A stretch of 64,000 bases of DNA from contig NZ_BMZH01000001.1 in the NCBI RefSeq assembly GCF_014652695.1, forward strand, positions 396,401 to 460,400, given 5' to 3'. Below the pieces are notes generated by a model, which was not told the DNA's origin, searched no databases, and worked only from the letters and a program-made list of their open reading frames with translations. The translations under genes and the position numbers were made by a program. Below are positions 28,129 to 37,605 of this stretch, in pieces (the stretch's first letter is position 1; each line of letters opens with the position of its first letter). The DNA is from Algimonas arctica (GTDB taxonomy: Bacteria; Pseudomonadota; Alphaproteobacteria; Caulobacterales; Maricaulaceae).

Positions 28129-29412
28129 CTACCGCTTATCCCCATCAGGAATTTGTGAAGTCGGCGGTCGGTCTGTTGCCGGAACAACCGGACTATCTTC
28201 GACCTCAATAACATCAAAACCATCAAGGACTTCCGTCCGTTTGGGTAAGGTGCCGGACGCGATCAGTGCCTTGACCCGCGTGACGGCATTCTGTTTCAAG
28301 TCTTCATAAAACAGATTGGACGGCAAAGTCCGAAACTTCGCCCCAATCTGAATCGGGCGGCGCAAGGATCGAGACCGGGGTTTATCAACCAAGAGGATGC
28401 CGCCCTGACACTGTGCGCCGACCTGATTGGGACGGGCAGCGGGCCTAATATCCGGCTCTAGCCCTTCGGCAGCCACCCCACCCAAATGTAAGCGTTCAGG
28501 GGCGTAATCCTCGGCCCGGCTCCAAATCAGTGGGTTGATGCAGAGCAGACGCCGACCATTCACGCTACGAAAATTATGTCCGTCATGAACCAGTAGCCGT
28601 TCCATAAAGCGCTCAGCGATCACGTGCTCACCCGGCATAAAAGCCCCGAAGGCGGCAATGCAGCCTGTGTCTTGTGACGTCTCACAGGGTTTCAGCATGC
28701 CAAAGGCGGTGTCAAAAAGATCCAATGGCACAGGGTAATCAATGATATAGGCGACCGCTAATCGGGCCGTGAGCTTTGGGTCATTGGCGAAATAATCCTG
28801 CAACAGGCGAATCAAATGGGCCGCCCCTTGATTATGCCCAACCAAAACAATTGGCCGTTCCGGCGGGTTTTGTTTCAGGAAGATTTCAAACGCCCGCTTT
28901 ACATCTTGATAGGCGAAATCTTGCGCCAGTCGGGCATCCTCTCGGGTCGTCATGTAACTATAGAGCGAGGCTTGGCGGTAGAAGGGCGCGAACAGACGTC
29001 CAGCCTCGCCATAGGGGGCAACATAATTAGGGCGGACGATCCGTTCTAATTTTGACTTCCGGCGTAAATCATCAATCGGCAAAACATAATGTTCGCCGCC
29101 GCGATAGACGCTCGGGACAATAACGAACGCGTCGCCTTGTTCATTCAAGGTGAAGGGATCAACACTCAGATCGGGTTGGCTTAGCCAGCTTCCTGACAAC
29201 GCGTAGTCCGGGGCTTCTGGTGGGTCATAGGTCTGGAACGGCTGCCGCGGGTCCTGAATAGTTTGAAAAATATCGTCGCGGTAAAACCAGGCTAAAGCCC
29301 CGGCAATAATGAGCGTAGCAGTGACAGCCCCTATCACCATTTGCCAGGCGGCAATGCGGCGTCTGCTATTATCGCGTTTTGCCATCTCCGTATACGACCT
29401 TCCCGCTATCAT
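28129..29412 (-). CDS. DUF3089 alpha/beta-hydrolase-fold membrane-anchored protein with Asn at the nucleophile position
   Basis: The product (427 residues from ATG 29412) has one N-terminal membrane anchor (about 21-43) and a periplasmic DUF3089 domain. Family marks are DAFVIVPSVYRGG, PFYRQASLYSY and VLVGHNQGAAHLIRLL. The nucleophile elbow normally reads GHSQG; here codon 194 is AAT (Asn), one base from AGT (Ser). The protein may therefore be non-hydrolytic. An internal ATG at 29385 (MAKRDNSRRR) is an alternative start and neither has a strong ribosome binding site. It is divergent from the DUF502 gene and lies 33 bp before cysK. Confidence 0.82.
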   Translation of the reverse strand: MIAGRSYTEMAKRDNSRRRIAAWQMVIGAVTATLIIAGALAWFYRDDIFQTIQDPRQPFQTYDPPEAPDYALSGSWLSQPDLSVDPFTLNEQGDAFVIVPSVYRGGEHYVLPIDDLRRKSKLERIVRPNYVAPYGEAGRLFAPFYRQASLYSYMTTREDARLAQDFAYQDVKRAFEIFLKQNPPERPIVLVGHNQGAAHLIRLLQDYFANDPKLTARLAVAYIIDYPVPLDLFDTAFGMLKPCETSQDTGCIAAFGAFMPGEHVIAERFMERLLVHDGHNFRSVNGRRLLCINPLIWSRAEDYAPERLHLGGVAAEGLEPDIRPAARPNQVGAQCQGGILLVDKPRSRSLRRPIQIGAKFRTLPSNLFYEDLKQNAVTRVKALIASGTLPKRTEVLDGFDVIEVEDSPVVPATDRPPTSQIPDGDKR

Positions 29413-29475
29413 TTACCGTCTCTTGTCGTCATAAGCATGCAGGGGATTGGCGGCAAGCAGACAAGGTATCTAGTC

Positions 29476-30207
29476 ATGACGGGCGCACGCATCGAAACGA
29501 AAGCTCATAAGGTTCCGCGTTTCAGTGTTGTCCGCTGGTTCCGAAACCGGTTGTTCGCAGGAATCCTTGTTGCGCTTCCAATTGTCGCTGTCGTTTGGAT
29601 GGTGAGCAAACTCATTAGTGCGATTGATGCGGCGGTGTGGGGCATTCTTCCTAATGCGCTTGACCCCTCGAATTATTTCGATTTCCCATTTTTCTGGTTG
29701 CTTGCGCTGGTCTTGGCGGTTCTTGGACTGGCTCTACTGGGCGTTATTGTCTCGAATCGCGTTGGCACTAGTATTCTTAGAGCGGGCGAGGCAGTCTTGG
29801 CCCGCGTCCCTGTCATTTCGCCAATCTACAATGGTATCAAGCAAATCTTGAATACAATTGCTCAACAAAAGGACCGGGCATTTCGCGATGTCTGCCTGAT
29901 TGAATACCCTCGCAAGGGCATCTGGGCGATAGGTTTTGTGACGGCTGATTTATCCGGCGCACCCGAAACAACGCTCAAAGAAACGGGCAAAGATTTCGTC
30001 TGCGTTTTCCTTCCAACCACACCGAACCCGACGTCTGGTTTTCTTCTCTTCGTCCCCACGGACGAAATAAAATTACTCGATATGACACCAGAAGAAGGCG
30101 CGAAAATGATCATCTCCGGGGGGATGGTGTCCTCTAATGAAGCCTTAGAGAAATTTGTAAAAACGGACCCGACCGTTCCGTTAAATGACAAGACGCTGGC
30201 GGAATAG
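29476..30207 (+). CDS. DUF502 family membrane protein
   Basis: The 243-residue product has two membrane helices (about residues 24-45 and 72-95). The cytoplasmic domain has the family motifs ARVPVISPIYNGIKQILNTI, GFVTADLSG, VFLPTTPNPTSGFLLFVP and MIISGGMVSS. The function of DUF502 is unknown. The start is ATG 29476 with AAGG about nine bases upstream; an earlier in-frame ATG overlaps the divergent gene. It is convergent with recG, with 3 bp between stops. Confidence 0.9.
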   Translation: MTGARIETKAHKVPRFSVVRWFRNRLFAGILVALPIVAVVWMVSKLISAIDAAVWGILPNALDPSNYFDFPFFWLLALVLAVLGLALLGVIVSNRVGTSILRAGEAVLARVPVISPIYNGIKQILNTIAQQKDRAFRDVCLIEYPRKGIWAIGFVTADLSGAPETTLKETGKDFVCVFLPTTPNPTSGFLLFVPTDEIKLLDMTPEEGAKMIISGGMVSSNEALEKFVKTDPTVPLNDKTLAE

Positions 30208-30210
30208 ACG

Positions 30211-32337
30211 CTATCCGGCCCGCATCATCGCGATGCCGTAATCCTGCTCAAACAGATAAAGAAGGACCCTTGCGGCCTTTCCGCGATCGCTCTTCAGTGC
30301 CGGATCTTGCTGAATCAAAAGCCGCGCGTCCTGTGTGGCTGTTTCCAACAAATCACGGTGCTTATCGAGATTAGCAAGACGGAAACGCGGTACGCCGGAC
30401 TGGGCTGAGCCTAAGAGGTCGCCAGAGCCGCGTAATTCCCAGTCTTTTTCGGCGATCAAAAAGCCATCTTCGCTTTCACGCAATATGTTCAAACGTTCTT
30501 TGCCATTATGACTGAGAGGCGATTTATACAGCAGGATGCAACTACTCTTCTTATCGCCGCGACCCACCCGGCCGCGTAACTGGTGCAGTTGCGCCAGACC
30601 GAAACGCTCCGCGTGTTCAATCACCATGACGGTGGCGTTTGGCGCGTCGACGCCCACTTCGATTACGGTCGTCGCGACCAAAATATCGTAACCGCCCGCT
30701 TTGAATGTCTTGCTGATCGTTTCTTTATCGCTCGCGGACATCCGCCCGTGCAGCAGTCCAATTCGATTGCCGAAAATGGCTGTCAGTTGTCGGTGGCGGT
30801 CTTCAGCCGATGAAAGGTCGCTGACTTCGCTGTCTTCGACCAGCGGACAGACCCAATAGACCTGATCGCCTTTCTTAACCGCGCGGCCCGCTGCGTCGAT
30901 GACATCATCAAGACGTTGTAAGGGCAGGGCAACGGTCTCGATCGGTTGACGTCCGGCGGGTTTTTCATCCAAAATTGAGATGTCCAAGTCACCATAGCTA
31001 GTCAGGGCAAGGGTGCGGGGGATTGGCGTCGCGGTCATCACGAGGAGGTCAGGTGCATTGCCCTTCTCCGTCAGGCGTAAACGGTCACGGACACCGAAAC
31101 GGTGCTGTTCATCAATAATGACGAGCCCCAATCGATCGAATTCGACCCCATCTTGGAAAAGGGCGTGGGTGCCGACGACAACGTCAATATGGCCTTCGGA
31201 CAGACCGCCATTGATCGCTTTGCGGGCTTGGCCCTTATCGCGCCCTGTGAGCGCTTCGACGACGAGCCCTGCCGGCTCCAGCATCGCGCTGAGCGTGTCG
31301 GCATGTTGCCGCGCAAGAATTTCAGTCGGTGCCATGACAGCGACCTGCGCACCCGCTTCACAGGCATAGGCACTGGCCAGCGCAGCAACGAAGGTTTTAC
31401 CCGCGCCAACATCGCCTTGAAGCAGCCGCGCCATGCGGGATTCAGTGCTCATATCGGCTTTGATTTCCTCGAATGCGCGCGCTTGCGCCCCTGTCGGCGG
31501 GAAGGGTGAGGCCCGCAGGACATCCTCGACATATTCCCCCTTGGCGATCAACGCGTCACCTTTGAGCGCGCGATTATGCTCACGCACCAAGGCCATCGCG
31601 ACTTGTTTTGCGAGAAGCTCGTCATAGGCGAGGCGTTTGAGCGGCGGTGCGCTAGGCGAGGCGTCAATAATATGGTTGGGCTGGTGCAATCGCAGGATGG
31701 CTTCGTTGAAGCTCGGCCAGTCATTTTGTTTAAGAAAATGACTGTCGATCCATTCAGGCAGCGCTTGACCCAAGCCAACGGTTTTTAGGGCCGACCAAAC
31801 GGATTTCCGCGCCACTTTAGGCGAAAGTCCGGCCGTCAAAGGATAGACAGGTTCAAATTTGGGCAAGTCATCGGCATGTTCCGGGTCGAGCACATAGTCA
31901 GGATGGCTCATTTGTGCTTCGGCATTGTAAATTTCGACTTTGCCGGAAATTAGCTTTTGTGCGCCTTCCGGAAACTGCCGTTCCAACGTCGAGCCATAGG
32001 CCTTGAAAAAGACCAGCGTCATCTCTCCGGTCTCGTCATAGACGCGAATACGGTAGGGCTGAGACCGCGTTTTGCCTGGCGTATGCCGCCCCACCGTAAT
32101 TAAGATGGTTGCGACATCGCCTTGCATGGCCCCGGCAATGCCCGGTCGATTGGACCGATCGATCAGGCTGCTTGGCGGAGTTAATAGGAGATCGCGCAGA
32201 CGCGCCGGGTTACGAACGGAAAAGGCGCGTTCTAAGCCTTCGCCGACTTTGTCGCCGACGCCGGTCAAAGAGCGGACATTGGTAAACCAAGGATTGAGGA
32301 TAGCAGGTCTCACAGACCTGATTTGGCGTGACATCAC
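30211..32337 (-). CDS. recG: ATP-dependent DNA helicase RecG
   Basis: RecG remodels stalled replication forks and Holliday junctions. The 708-residue product has an N-terminal wedge/OB region (LTGVGDKVGEGLER onward) and helicase motifs: I GDVGAGKTFVA, Ia APTEILARQH, II IIDEQHRFGV, III MTATPIPRTLAL, and V/VI TTVIEVGVDAPNA and QLRGRVGRGDKKSSCIL. It ends with GLA-type C-terminal RecG sequence. It is divergent from sdhE-mfd, and RecG and Mfd share the translocation module. Confidence 0.97.
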   Translation of the reverse strand: MMSRQIRSVRPAILNPWFTNVRSLTGVGDKVGEGLERAFSVRNPARLRDLLLTPPSSLIDRSNRPGIAGAMQGDVATILITVGRHTPGKTRSQPYRIRVYDETGEMTLVFFKAYGSTLERQFPEGAQKLISGKVEIYNAEAQMSHPDYVLDPEHADDLPKFEPVYPLTAGLSPKVARKSVWSALKTVGLGQALPEWIDSHFLKQNDWPSFNEAILRLHQPNHIIDASPSAPPLKRLAYDELLAKQVAMALVREHNRALKGDALIAKGEYVEDVLRASPFPPTGAQARAFEEIKADMSTESRMARLLQGDVGAGKTFVAALASAYACEAGAQVAVMAPTEILARQHADTLSAMLEPAGLVVEALTGRDKGQARKAINGGLSEGHIDVVVGTHALFQDGVEFDRLGLVIIDEQHRFGVRDRLRLTEKGNAPDLLVMTATPIPRTLALTSYGDLDISILDEKPAGRQPIETVALPLQRLDDVIDAAGRAVKKGDQVYWVCPLVEDSEVSDLSSAEDRHRQLTAIFGNRIGLLHGRMSASDKETISKTFKAGGYDILVATTVIEVGVDAPNATVMVIEHAERFGLAQLHQLRGRVGRGDKKSSCILLYKSPLSHNGKERLNILRESEDGFLIAEKDWELRGSGDLLGSAQSGVPRFRLANLDKHRDLLETATQDARLLIQQDPALKSDRGKAARVLLYLFEQDYGIAMMRAG

Positions 32338-32406
32338 CGCCCATGCAAGCGTTCAAGCAGGCAATAGGTCGTGACAGAGCAAACGGGTTTGATTAGGGGC
32401 ACGCCC

Positions 32407-32685
32407 ATGCCGGACATTAACGAGACAATCGATTGGGAAACCCGCCGGAAACGGTTGATCCACCGCGCCCATTATCGGGGCTTCAAAGAAGCTGATCTGA
32501 TTCTGAGCGGGTTTGCCCGTACGCATGGGCCGAATTTCACGCACGAAGACATTCTGACGTTTGAAGACCTGTTGGGCGCCAAGGATCACGATATTTATGC
32601 GTGGATTACGCAAACTCTTCCCGTGCCCGCGCAACATGACACGTCGCTGCTCGCGCGGTTACGGGCGTTCAGACCCGTTCTCTAA
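32407..32685 (+). CDS. sdhE: FAD assembly factor SdhE (DUF339)
   Basis: SdhE (mitochondrial SDHAF2) helps attach FAD covalently to the succinate dehydrogenase flavoprotein. The 92-residue product has the conserved RAHYRGFKEADLILSGFA (RGxxE motif) and DLLGAKDHDIYAWITQ. I chose ATG 32407 because AGGGG lies seven bases upstream; an in-frame GTG at 32371 is less well supported. It ends 1 bp before mfd. Confidence 0.93.
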   Translation: MPDINETIDWETRRKRLIHRAHYRGFKEADLILSGFARTHGPNFTHEDILTFEDLLGAKDHDIYAWITQTLPVPAQHDTSLLARLRAFRPVL

Positions 32686-32686
32686 A

Positions 32687-35600
32687 ATGCAAATTCAACT
32701 CTCACGATATGTCGGGCCCGACCATCGGCTAACGGCGGCTGGCTTACCAGAAGGCGCAGATGCGCTCGTCGTGACTCGCGCCGCGGTTAAAACATCGGGC
32801 CGTGTCTTATTCGTTGCCCGGGACGATGCCCGCGCCGCGTCCTTCACCTCAGCCTGTCGGTTCTTTGAGCCGGGTATTCCGGTCCTGAACCTGCCGGCGT
32901 GGGACGCCTTGCCCTATGACCGCGTCTCGCCAAGTCGCGTCCTCGCCGCCAAACGGGCGGGTGCACTTTATAGCTTGCTGGCGGTCAAAGCCTCTAAACC
33001 GCTCGTTATTGTCACAACTGTCTCTGCGATGATGCAACGCGTGCCGCCGCGCAGCGTCATAAAAGCCGCTGGATTTCGCGCCAAAGTCGGCGATGATGTT
33101 CGTCGGGAAGATCTAGAGGCTTACCTCTCGCGTAATGGCTACATTCGCGCGTCCACGGTTGTCGAACCGGGTGATTTCGCCGTTCGCGGCGGATTAATCG
33201 ATATATTCCCGCCGACACGTAAACACCCCCTTCGGCTGGACTTCTTTGGTGATGAGTTGGAAAGCCTGCGTGAATTCGATGTGGATACGCAGCGCACGAC
33301 CAATGCGCTTAAGAGCCTCACCCTCGCGCCTGTCAGCGAAGTCTTTATAGAAGAGGACACGATTAGCGAATTTCGCAAAGGGTATATCGCGGCTTTTGGC
33401 GGCGGTGTCAGTCGTGACCCAGTTTATTCTGCCGTAATCGACGGGATCCGTCCGCAAGGGATCGAACATTATTTGCCGCTTTTCTATTCTTACACGGAAA
33501 GCATCTTTGATTACGTCGGCACAAAAGCCATTATTGCTTTTGATGGTCTCGCCAATGAAGCGATGGGCGAGCGCGAAGCTCTGGTTGAAGACTTCTACAC
33601 GTCCCGGAAAGAACATCAGGATGCCCGTGACACTGGCTCGGGCGACCCTGCCAAAACGGCGGGACTTTATCGACCCCTGCCCATTGATGCGCTCTACATT
33701 CCACCGATTGAGTTAAGTGACATTACGGCCCCCTTGCGGGTCCGTCAGCACACCGCCTTTGACGCGCCCGACGAAGGCGAAAAGGTTGATTTCGGCGCGC
33801 GTATTGGACGGAGCTTTCTGGCGGAGCGTCAGACCGAAGGCGTCAATGTGTTTGATTCCGTCGCGCGACATGTCGAAGCGCTACGGGCTACGAAAAATCG
33901 GGTCTGGCTCGCGGCTTGGTCGGAAGGATCGCGCGAACGCCTGACTAATGTGCTCGATGATCAAGGCTTGATTGTTCCCAAGGCGCGTGATGGTCGCGCG
34001 GCGTTCGATGTTGAACCCGGTGAGGTAAGAGCGGTGATCCTGCCGCTTGAGCAAGGCTTCGTCATGGGCGACCTGACGGTGATTTCTGAGCAGGACATTC
34101 TCGGCGATCGTTTGGTCAACCGCGGGCGTAAACGTCGAGCCAAGAATTTTATCGCCGAAGCGAGCGCGCTTAACCCGTCTGACCTCATTGTCCATATTGA
34201 TCACGGGGTCGGGCGGTATCTGGGTCTGAAGACACTCAAAGTCGGCGGCGCGCCGCATGATTGCCTCGAACTGGAATACGCGGGTGACGCCAAGCTTTAT
34301 CTGCCCGTCGAGAATATCGAGCTCCTGTCACGGTACGGTAATGCGAACGAGAACGCGGTCTTGGATCGTTTGGGAGGTGTCGCGTGGCAATCCCGCAAGG
34401 CCAAAGCCAAAGGCAAGCTGCGCGAGATGGCGGCTGAGTTGATTATTATCGCCGCAAAACGGGCGATGCGGACGATTGAGCCGATCGAGATGGATGAGGG
34501 CGCCTATAATGAATTTGCCGCGCGCTTCCCTTACGCCGAAACGGATGACCAACTGAATGCCATCAGCGATGTTTTCGCTGATCTGACATCCGGGCGGCCG
34601 ATGGACCGTTTGATTTGCGGCGATGTTGGCTTCGGTAAGACCGAAGTCGCGTTGCGCGCCGCCTTTGCCGTCGCGATCACGGGACGGCAGGTCGCTATTG
34701 TCGCGCCGACGACGTTACTCTCTCGCCAGCATTTTAAAACCTTCTCAGAGCGCTTTCGCGGGATGCCGATCAAAGTACGGCAACTTTCTCGCCTTGTTCC
34801 TGCGGCCAAAGCCAAATTAACGCGTGAGGCGCTCGCTAAGGGCGAAGTCGATATCATCATTGGCACTCACGCTGTCTTGGCGAAAAGCGTGGCGTTTCAA
34901 AATCTTGGCTTGGTCGTTGTCGATGAAGAACAACGTTTCGGAGTCCGCCATAAAGAGCGCCTGAAATCACTGCGCGCCGATGTTCACATGCTGACGTTGA
35001 CGGCAACACCAATCCCGCGGACCTTACAAATGGCGCTGACAGGAATTCGAGATTTGTCTCTGATTGCAACGCCGCCCGTCGACCGTCTCGCGGTTCGCAC
35101 TTATGTCCTACCCTTTGACGAAGTGTCCATCCGCAAGGCACTTTTGCGCGAAAAATATCGCGGCGGGCAGAGCTATTATGTCACCCCGCGCATCGCCGAT
35201 ATTGGCCGCATCGAAGCGTTTTTGCGGGATCGTGTTCCCGAAGTAAAATATGTCATCGCGCATGGGCAGATGTCGCCTGGCGCTCTCGATGATATTATGA
35301 GCGCTTTTTATGATGGGCAGTATGATGTGCTGGTATCGACGTCGATCATCGAGAGCGGGATCGACATTCCGACCGCCAATACGATGATTATCAACCGGGC
35401 GGATAAGTTCGGTCTAGCACAGCTTTACCAGATGCGTGGTCGCGTCGGCCGCTCCAAAACGCGCGCCTACGCCTATCTGACGATGCCGGATGAGCATGTG
35501 GCCTCTAAAGGCGCGATTCAACGCCTCAAGGTCCTGCAGTCTCTGGATACGCTTGGCGCGGGCTTTAGCTTGGCCAGCCATGATCTCGACATGCGCGGCG

Positions 35601-36160
35601 GCGGCAACCCACTGGGCGAGGAACAGTCCGGTCATGTCAAAGAACTCGGTGTAGAGCTGTACCAGCATATGTTGGAAGAGGCGGTGGCGGAGTTAAAACA
35701 GGATGAGAGTGTGTCCGATCAAAATTGGACTCCGCAAGTCAATCTCGGTATCGCCGTGCTCATCCCCGAAACCTATGTCGAAGACCTGAACCTGCGCATG
35801 TCACTCTATCGCCGGATATCTGACCTTGAGAATGATGAGGACAGCGAAGCGCTAACGGCGGAAATGATCGACCGTTTTGGCCCGCTACCCGACGAAGTCG
35901 ATGCATTGTTAAAAGTGATGAAAATCAAACGTCTATGTCGACGGGCTCATGTTGAAAAAGTCGATGCAGGGCCGAAGGGCGTTGTCTTGACGATGCGCCA
36001 CGAGGACATCAAAAACCCGTCCGTTGTCATGAATGCGATCACGCAGAACAGCGGATGGCGTCTAAGACCGGATCAGACGATCTTGGTGCGAGGGAATTTC
36101 GACACGCCTAAAGCGCGGGTCCAGGGCGGAGAAAAAGCCGTGAAAGCTTTGATCGCCTAG
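32687..36160 (+). CDS. mfd: Transcription-repair coupling factor Mfd
   Basis: Mfd removes RNA polymerase stalled at lesions and recruits UvrA. The 1157-residue product has the UvrB-homology region (PGDFAVRGGLIDIFPP), the RNA polymerase interaction domain (DLIVHIDHGVGRYLGL), helicase motifs (GDVGFGKTEVALRAA, VVVDEEQRFGVRHKE, TATPIPRTLQMAL, MRGRVGRSKTRAYAYL) and the C-terminal D7 domain. I start it at ATG 32687, which gives the standard length and MQIQLSRYVG; a longer frame into sdhE is not believable. Confidence 0.97.
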   Translation: MQIQLSRYVGPDHRLTAAGLPEGADALVVTRAAVKTSGRVLFVARDDARAASFTSACRFFEPGIPVLNLPAWDALPYDRVSPSRVLAAKRAGALYSLLAVKASKPLVIVTTVSAMMQRVPPRSVIKAAGFRAKVGDDVRREDLEAYLSRNGYIRASTVVEPGDFAVRGGLIDIFPPTRKHPLRLDFFGDELESLREFDVDTQRTTNALKSLTLAPVSEVFIEEDTISEFRKGYIAAFGGGVSRDPVYSAVIDGIRPQGIEHYLPLFYSYTESIFDYVGTKAIIAFDGLANEAMGEREALVEDFYTSRKEHQDARDTGSGDPAKTAGLYRPLPIDALYIPPIELSDITAPLRVRQHTAFDAPDEGEKVDFGARIGRSFLAERQTEGVNVFDSVARHVEALRATKNRVWLAAWSEGSRERLTNVLDDQGLIVPKARDGRAAFDVEPGEVRAVILPLEQGFVMGDLTVISEQDILGDRLVNRGRKRRAKNFIAEASALNPSDLIVHIDHGVGRYLGLKTLKVGGAPHDCLELEYAGDAKLYLPVENIELLSRYGNANENAVLDRLGGVAWQSRKAKAKGKLREMAAELIIIAAKRAMRTIEPIEMDEGAYNEFAARFPYAETDDQLNAISDVFADLTSGRPMDRLICGDVGFGKTEVALRAAFAVAITGRQVAIVAPTTLLSRQHFKTFSERFRGMPIKVRQLSRLVPAAKAKLTREALAKGEVDIIIGTHAVLAKSVAFQNLGLVVVDEEQRFGVRHKERLKSLRADVHMLTLTATPIPRTLQMALTGIRDLSLIATPPVDRLAVRTYVLPFDEVSIRKALLREKYRGGQSYYVTPRIADIGRIEAFLRDRVPEVKYVIAHGQMSPGALDDIMSAFYDGQYDVLVSTSIIESGIDIPTANTMIINRADKFGLAQLYQMRGRVGRSKTRAYAYLTMPDEHVASKGAIQRLKVLQSLDTLGAGFSLASHDLDMRGGGNPLGEEQSGHVKELGVELYQHMLEEAVAELKQDESVSDQNWTPQVNLGIAVLIPETYVEDLNLRMSLYRRISDLENDEDSEALTAEMIDRFGPLPDEVDALLKVMKIKRLCRRAHVEKVDAGPKGVVLTMRHEDIKNPSVVMNAITQNSGWRLRPDQTILVRGNFDTPKARVQGGEKAVKALIA

Positions 36161-36203
36161 AAGGCGGTTTCACCCTGTTTCTCGAAACGTCTATAGTACG
36201 CGT

Positions 36204-37559
36204 TTAGTGAACGAGCTCAAGATGATCGTCGGACCTTAACGCCGCGACTGTACCAAGTTCTTCGCTCTGTTCTACGATGGCCGTCTCAACCTTCATGCGC
36301 AGGACATCCGGGGTGCCGTCGCTATCCGGGAAAGTCGCGGTTTCAATCATGTCATTTATCCGCGCGGCGACGCGCGCAACATCCGTACGGTGTTCTTCGG
36401 GGAAGGCTACGACGACTTTGTCTTTATCTATGCGGGCGACTATATCCTGCATACGAACGACGCCCGCGATCATTTTGATCGATTGCGCATAAGCCAATTT
36501 GAGCGCGTCCCCCGTCAGGGCCGACGTGAATTTGGGCGTCAATTTGATGGTCAAAATACTCAACGGAACTTTGCGCGCACGGCAATCGCGCGACACGCGT
36601 TTGAGGTGCGCATGTAGGAAGCGGGCATTCAAAACACCCGTTTCAGGATCAGAACAATCCGGCCCACCTAAATTTGTGAATTCGTCTTTTAACTGCTGAT
36701 GTAAGCGGCAATCATTGGCCAATTCGAGGACGCGTCCGCTCAGCTCTTCAGGCGGGGCATCGGCATCGATCAAGTCTTTGATCCCATTGGCATAGGCCGT
36801 GTCAGTTTCACGGAACGTCTTCTTATCAACCAACAGTAATGTCGGAACATGAAAGAGGCGCGGGTTACGGCGCATCGTCTCAGCGATGGTCAAGGCTGGC
36901 TCACCGCCTTGCAAAGCATTCATCACGACCGCGTCAAATGTGCTGTCATGTAAATAATCAAAGGCTGAAAATGACGTGAAAGCCGCCACGACATTGACGT
37001 TTTTATCCTGCAGTGAATTGACTACCGCCATATAAGCCGGATCAGCCTTGCCAATAAATAGAACGCGGAAGGGCTGTCGCAACGGCGCATCAGGCAAGGT
37101 AATGTCTTGTCCGAATGTGTCACGGAGCGTTTCCATCCGCCGGACAATTTCTGCTTCCATCTGACCCAGGCGGATTAGCGAGGACACTCGGTGCGCCACT
37201 TGGACCGCGTGAACAGGCTCATACAACACAGAATCGTAAGGGCTATCGCCTTCGGTTTCTCGCATCAAACGGCCCAAAATCGGAAATTCTCGCGGCGCAT
37301 AGCGCTGACGCACAAGCGCAACGATCTTTGGACCTTGTTCGACGTAATCAGATAAAAAGCAAAGTACCGCCGATGGCGCCCGTTCAGGTAGCTCAATCGT
37401 GTCTGACCCATCATATCCAGTCAGGCTGACATCCAGTGATAGCGCCTTCAAATGCTCGACCAGAGCAATTGACCCATCGACATCATCGGTCACGATCAGA
37501 ACCCGGCGGTTGAGCCGCGGCCTTACAGAGGTTGGCGTGTGTCTAGCGAGAATCGACAT
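36204..37559 (-). CDS. PleD-like protein: two pseudo-receiver domains and a degenerate GGDEF domain
   Basis: The 451-residue product has the REC-REC-GGDEF layout of PleD/PopA-type proteins. REC1 (about 19-130) and REC2 (about 165-285) keep the fold pattern but lack the phospho-acceptor aspartate: the sites read SAVLCFLSD and DAVVMNALQ. In the third domain (about 305-445) the signature loop expected as RYGGDEF reads RIDKDKV at 376-382. Phosphorylation and diguanylate cyclase activity are therefore unlikely; a c-di-GMP or protein-binding role is possible. The gene is convergent with mfd, 43 bp away. Confidence 0.78.
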   Translation of the reverse strand: MSILARHTPTSVRPRLNRRVLIVTDDVDGSIALVEHLKALSLDVSLTGYDGSDTIELPERAPSAVLCFLSDYVEQGPKIVALVRQRYAPREFPILGRLMRETEGDSPYDSVLYEPVHAVQVAHRVSSLIRLGQMEAEIVRRMETLRDTFGQDITLPDAPLRQPFRVLFIGKADPAYMAVVNSLQDKNVNVVAAFTSFSAFDYLHDSTFDAVVMNALQGGEPALTIAETMRRNPRLFHVPTLLLVDKKTFRETDTAYANGIKDLIDADAPPEELSGRVLELANDCRLHQQLKDEFTNLGGPDCSDPETGVLNARFLHAHLKRVSRDCRARKVPLSILTIKLTPKFTSALTGDALKLAYAQSIKMIAGVVRMQDIVARIDKDKVVVAFPEEHRTDVARVAARINDMIETATFPDSDGTPDVLRMKVETAIVEQSEELGTVAALRSDDHLELVH

Positions 37560-37605
37560 GGAGCGAGACTTAACGACTCGCTCCTTTCCGTTTCGTTAAC
37601 CAAAC

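Noticed and set aside
32561..32686. Longer N-terminal frame for mfd reaching into sdhE
   Set aside because: The added residues overlap sdhE in another frame and do not resemble Mfd; ATG 32687 gives the normal length.
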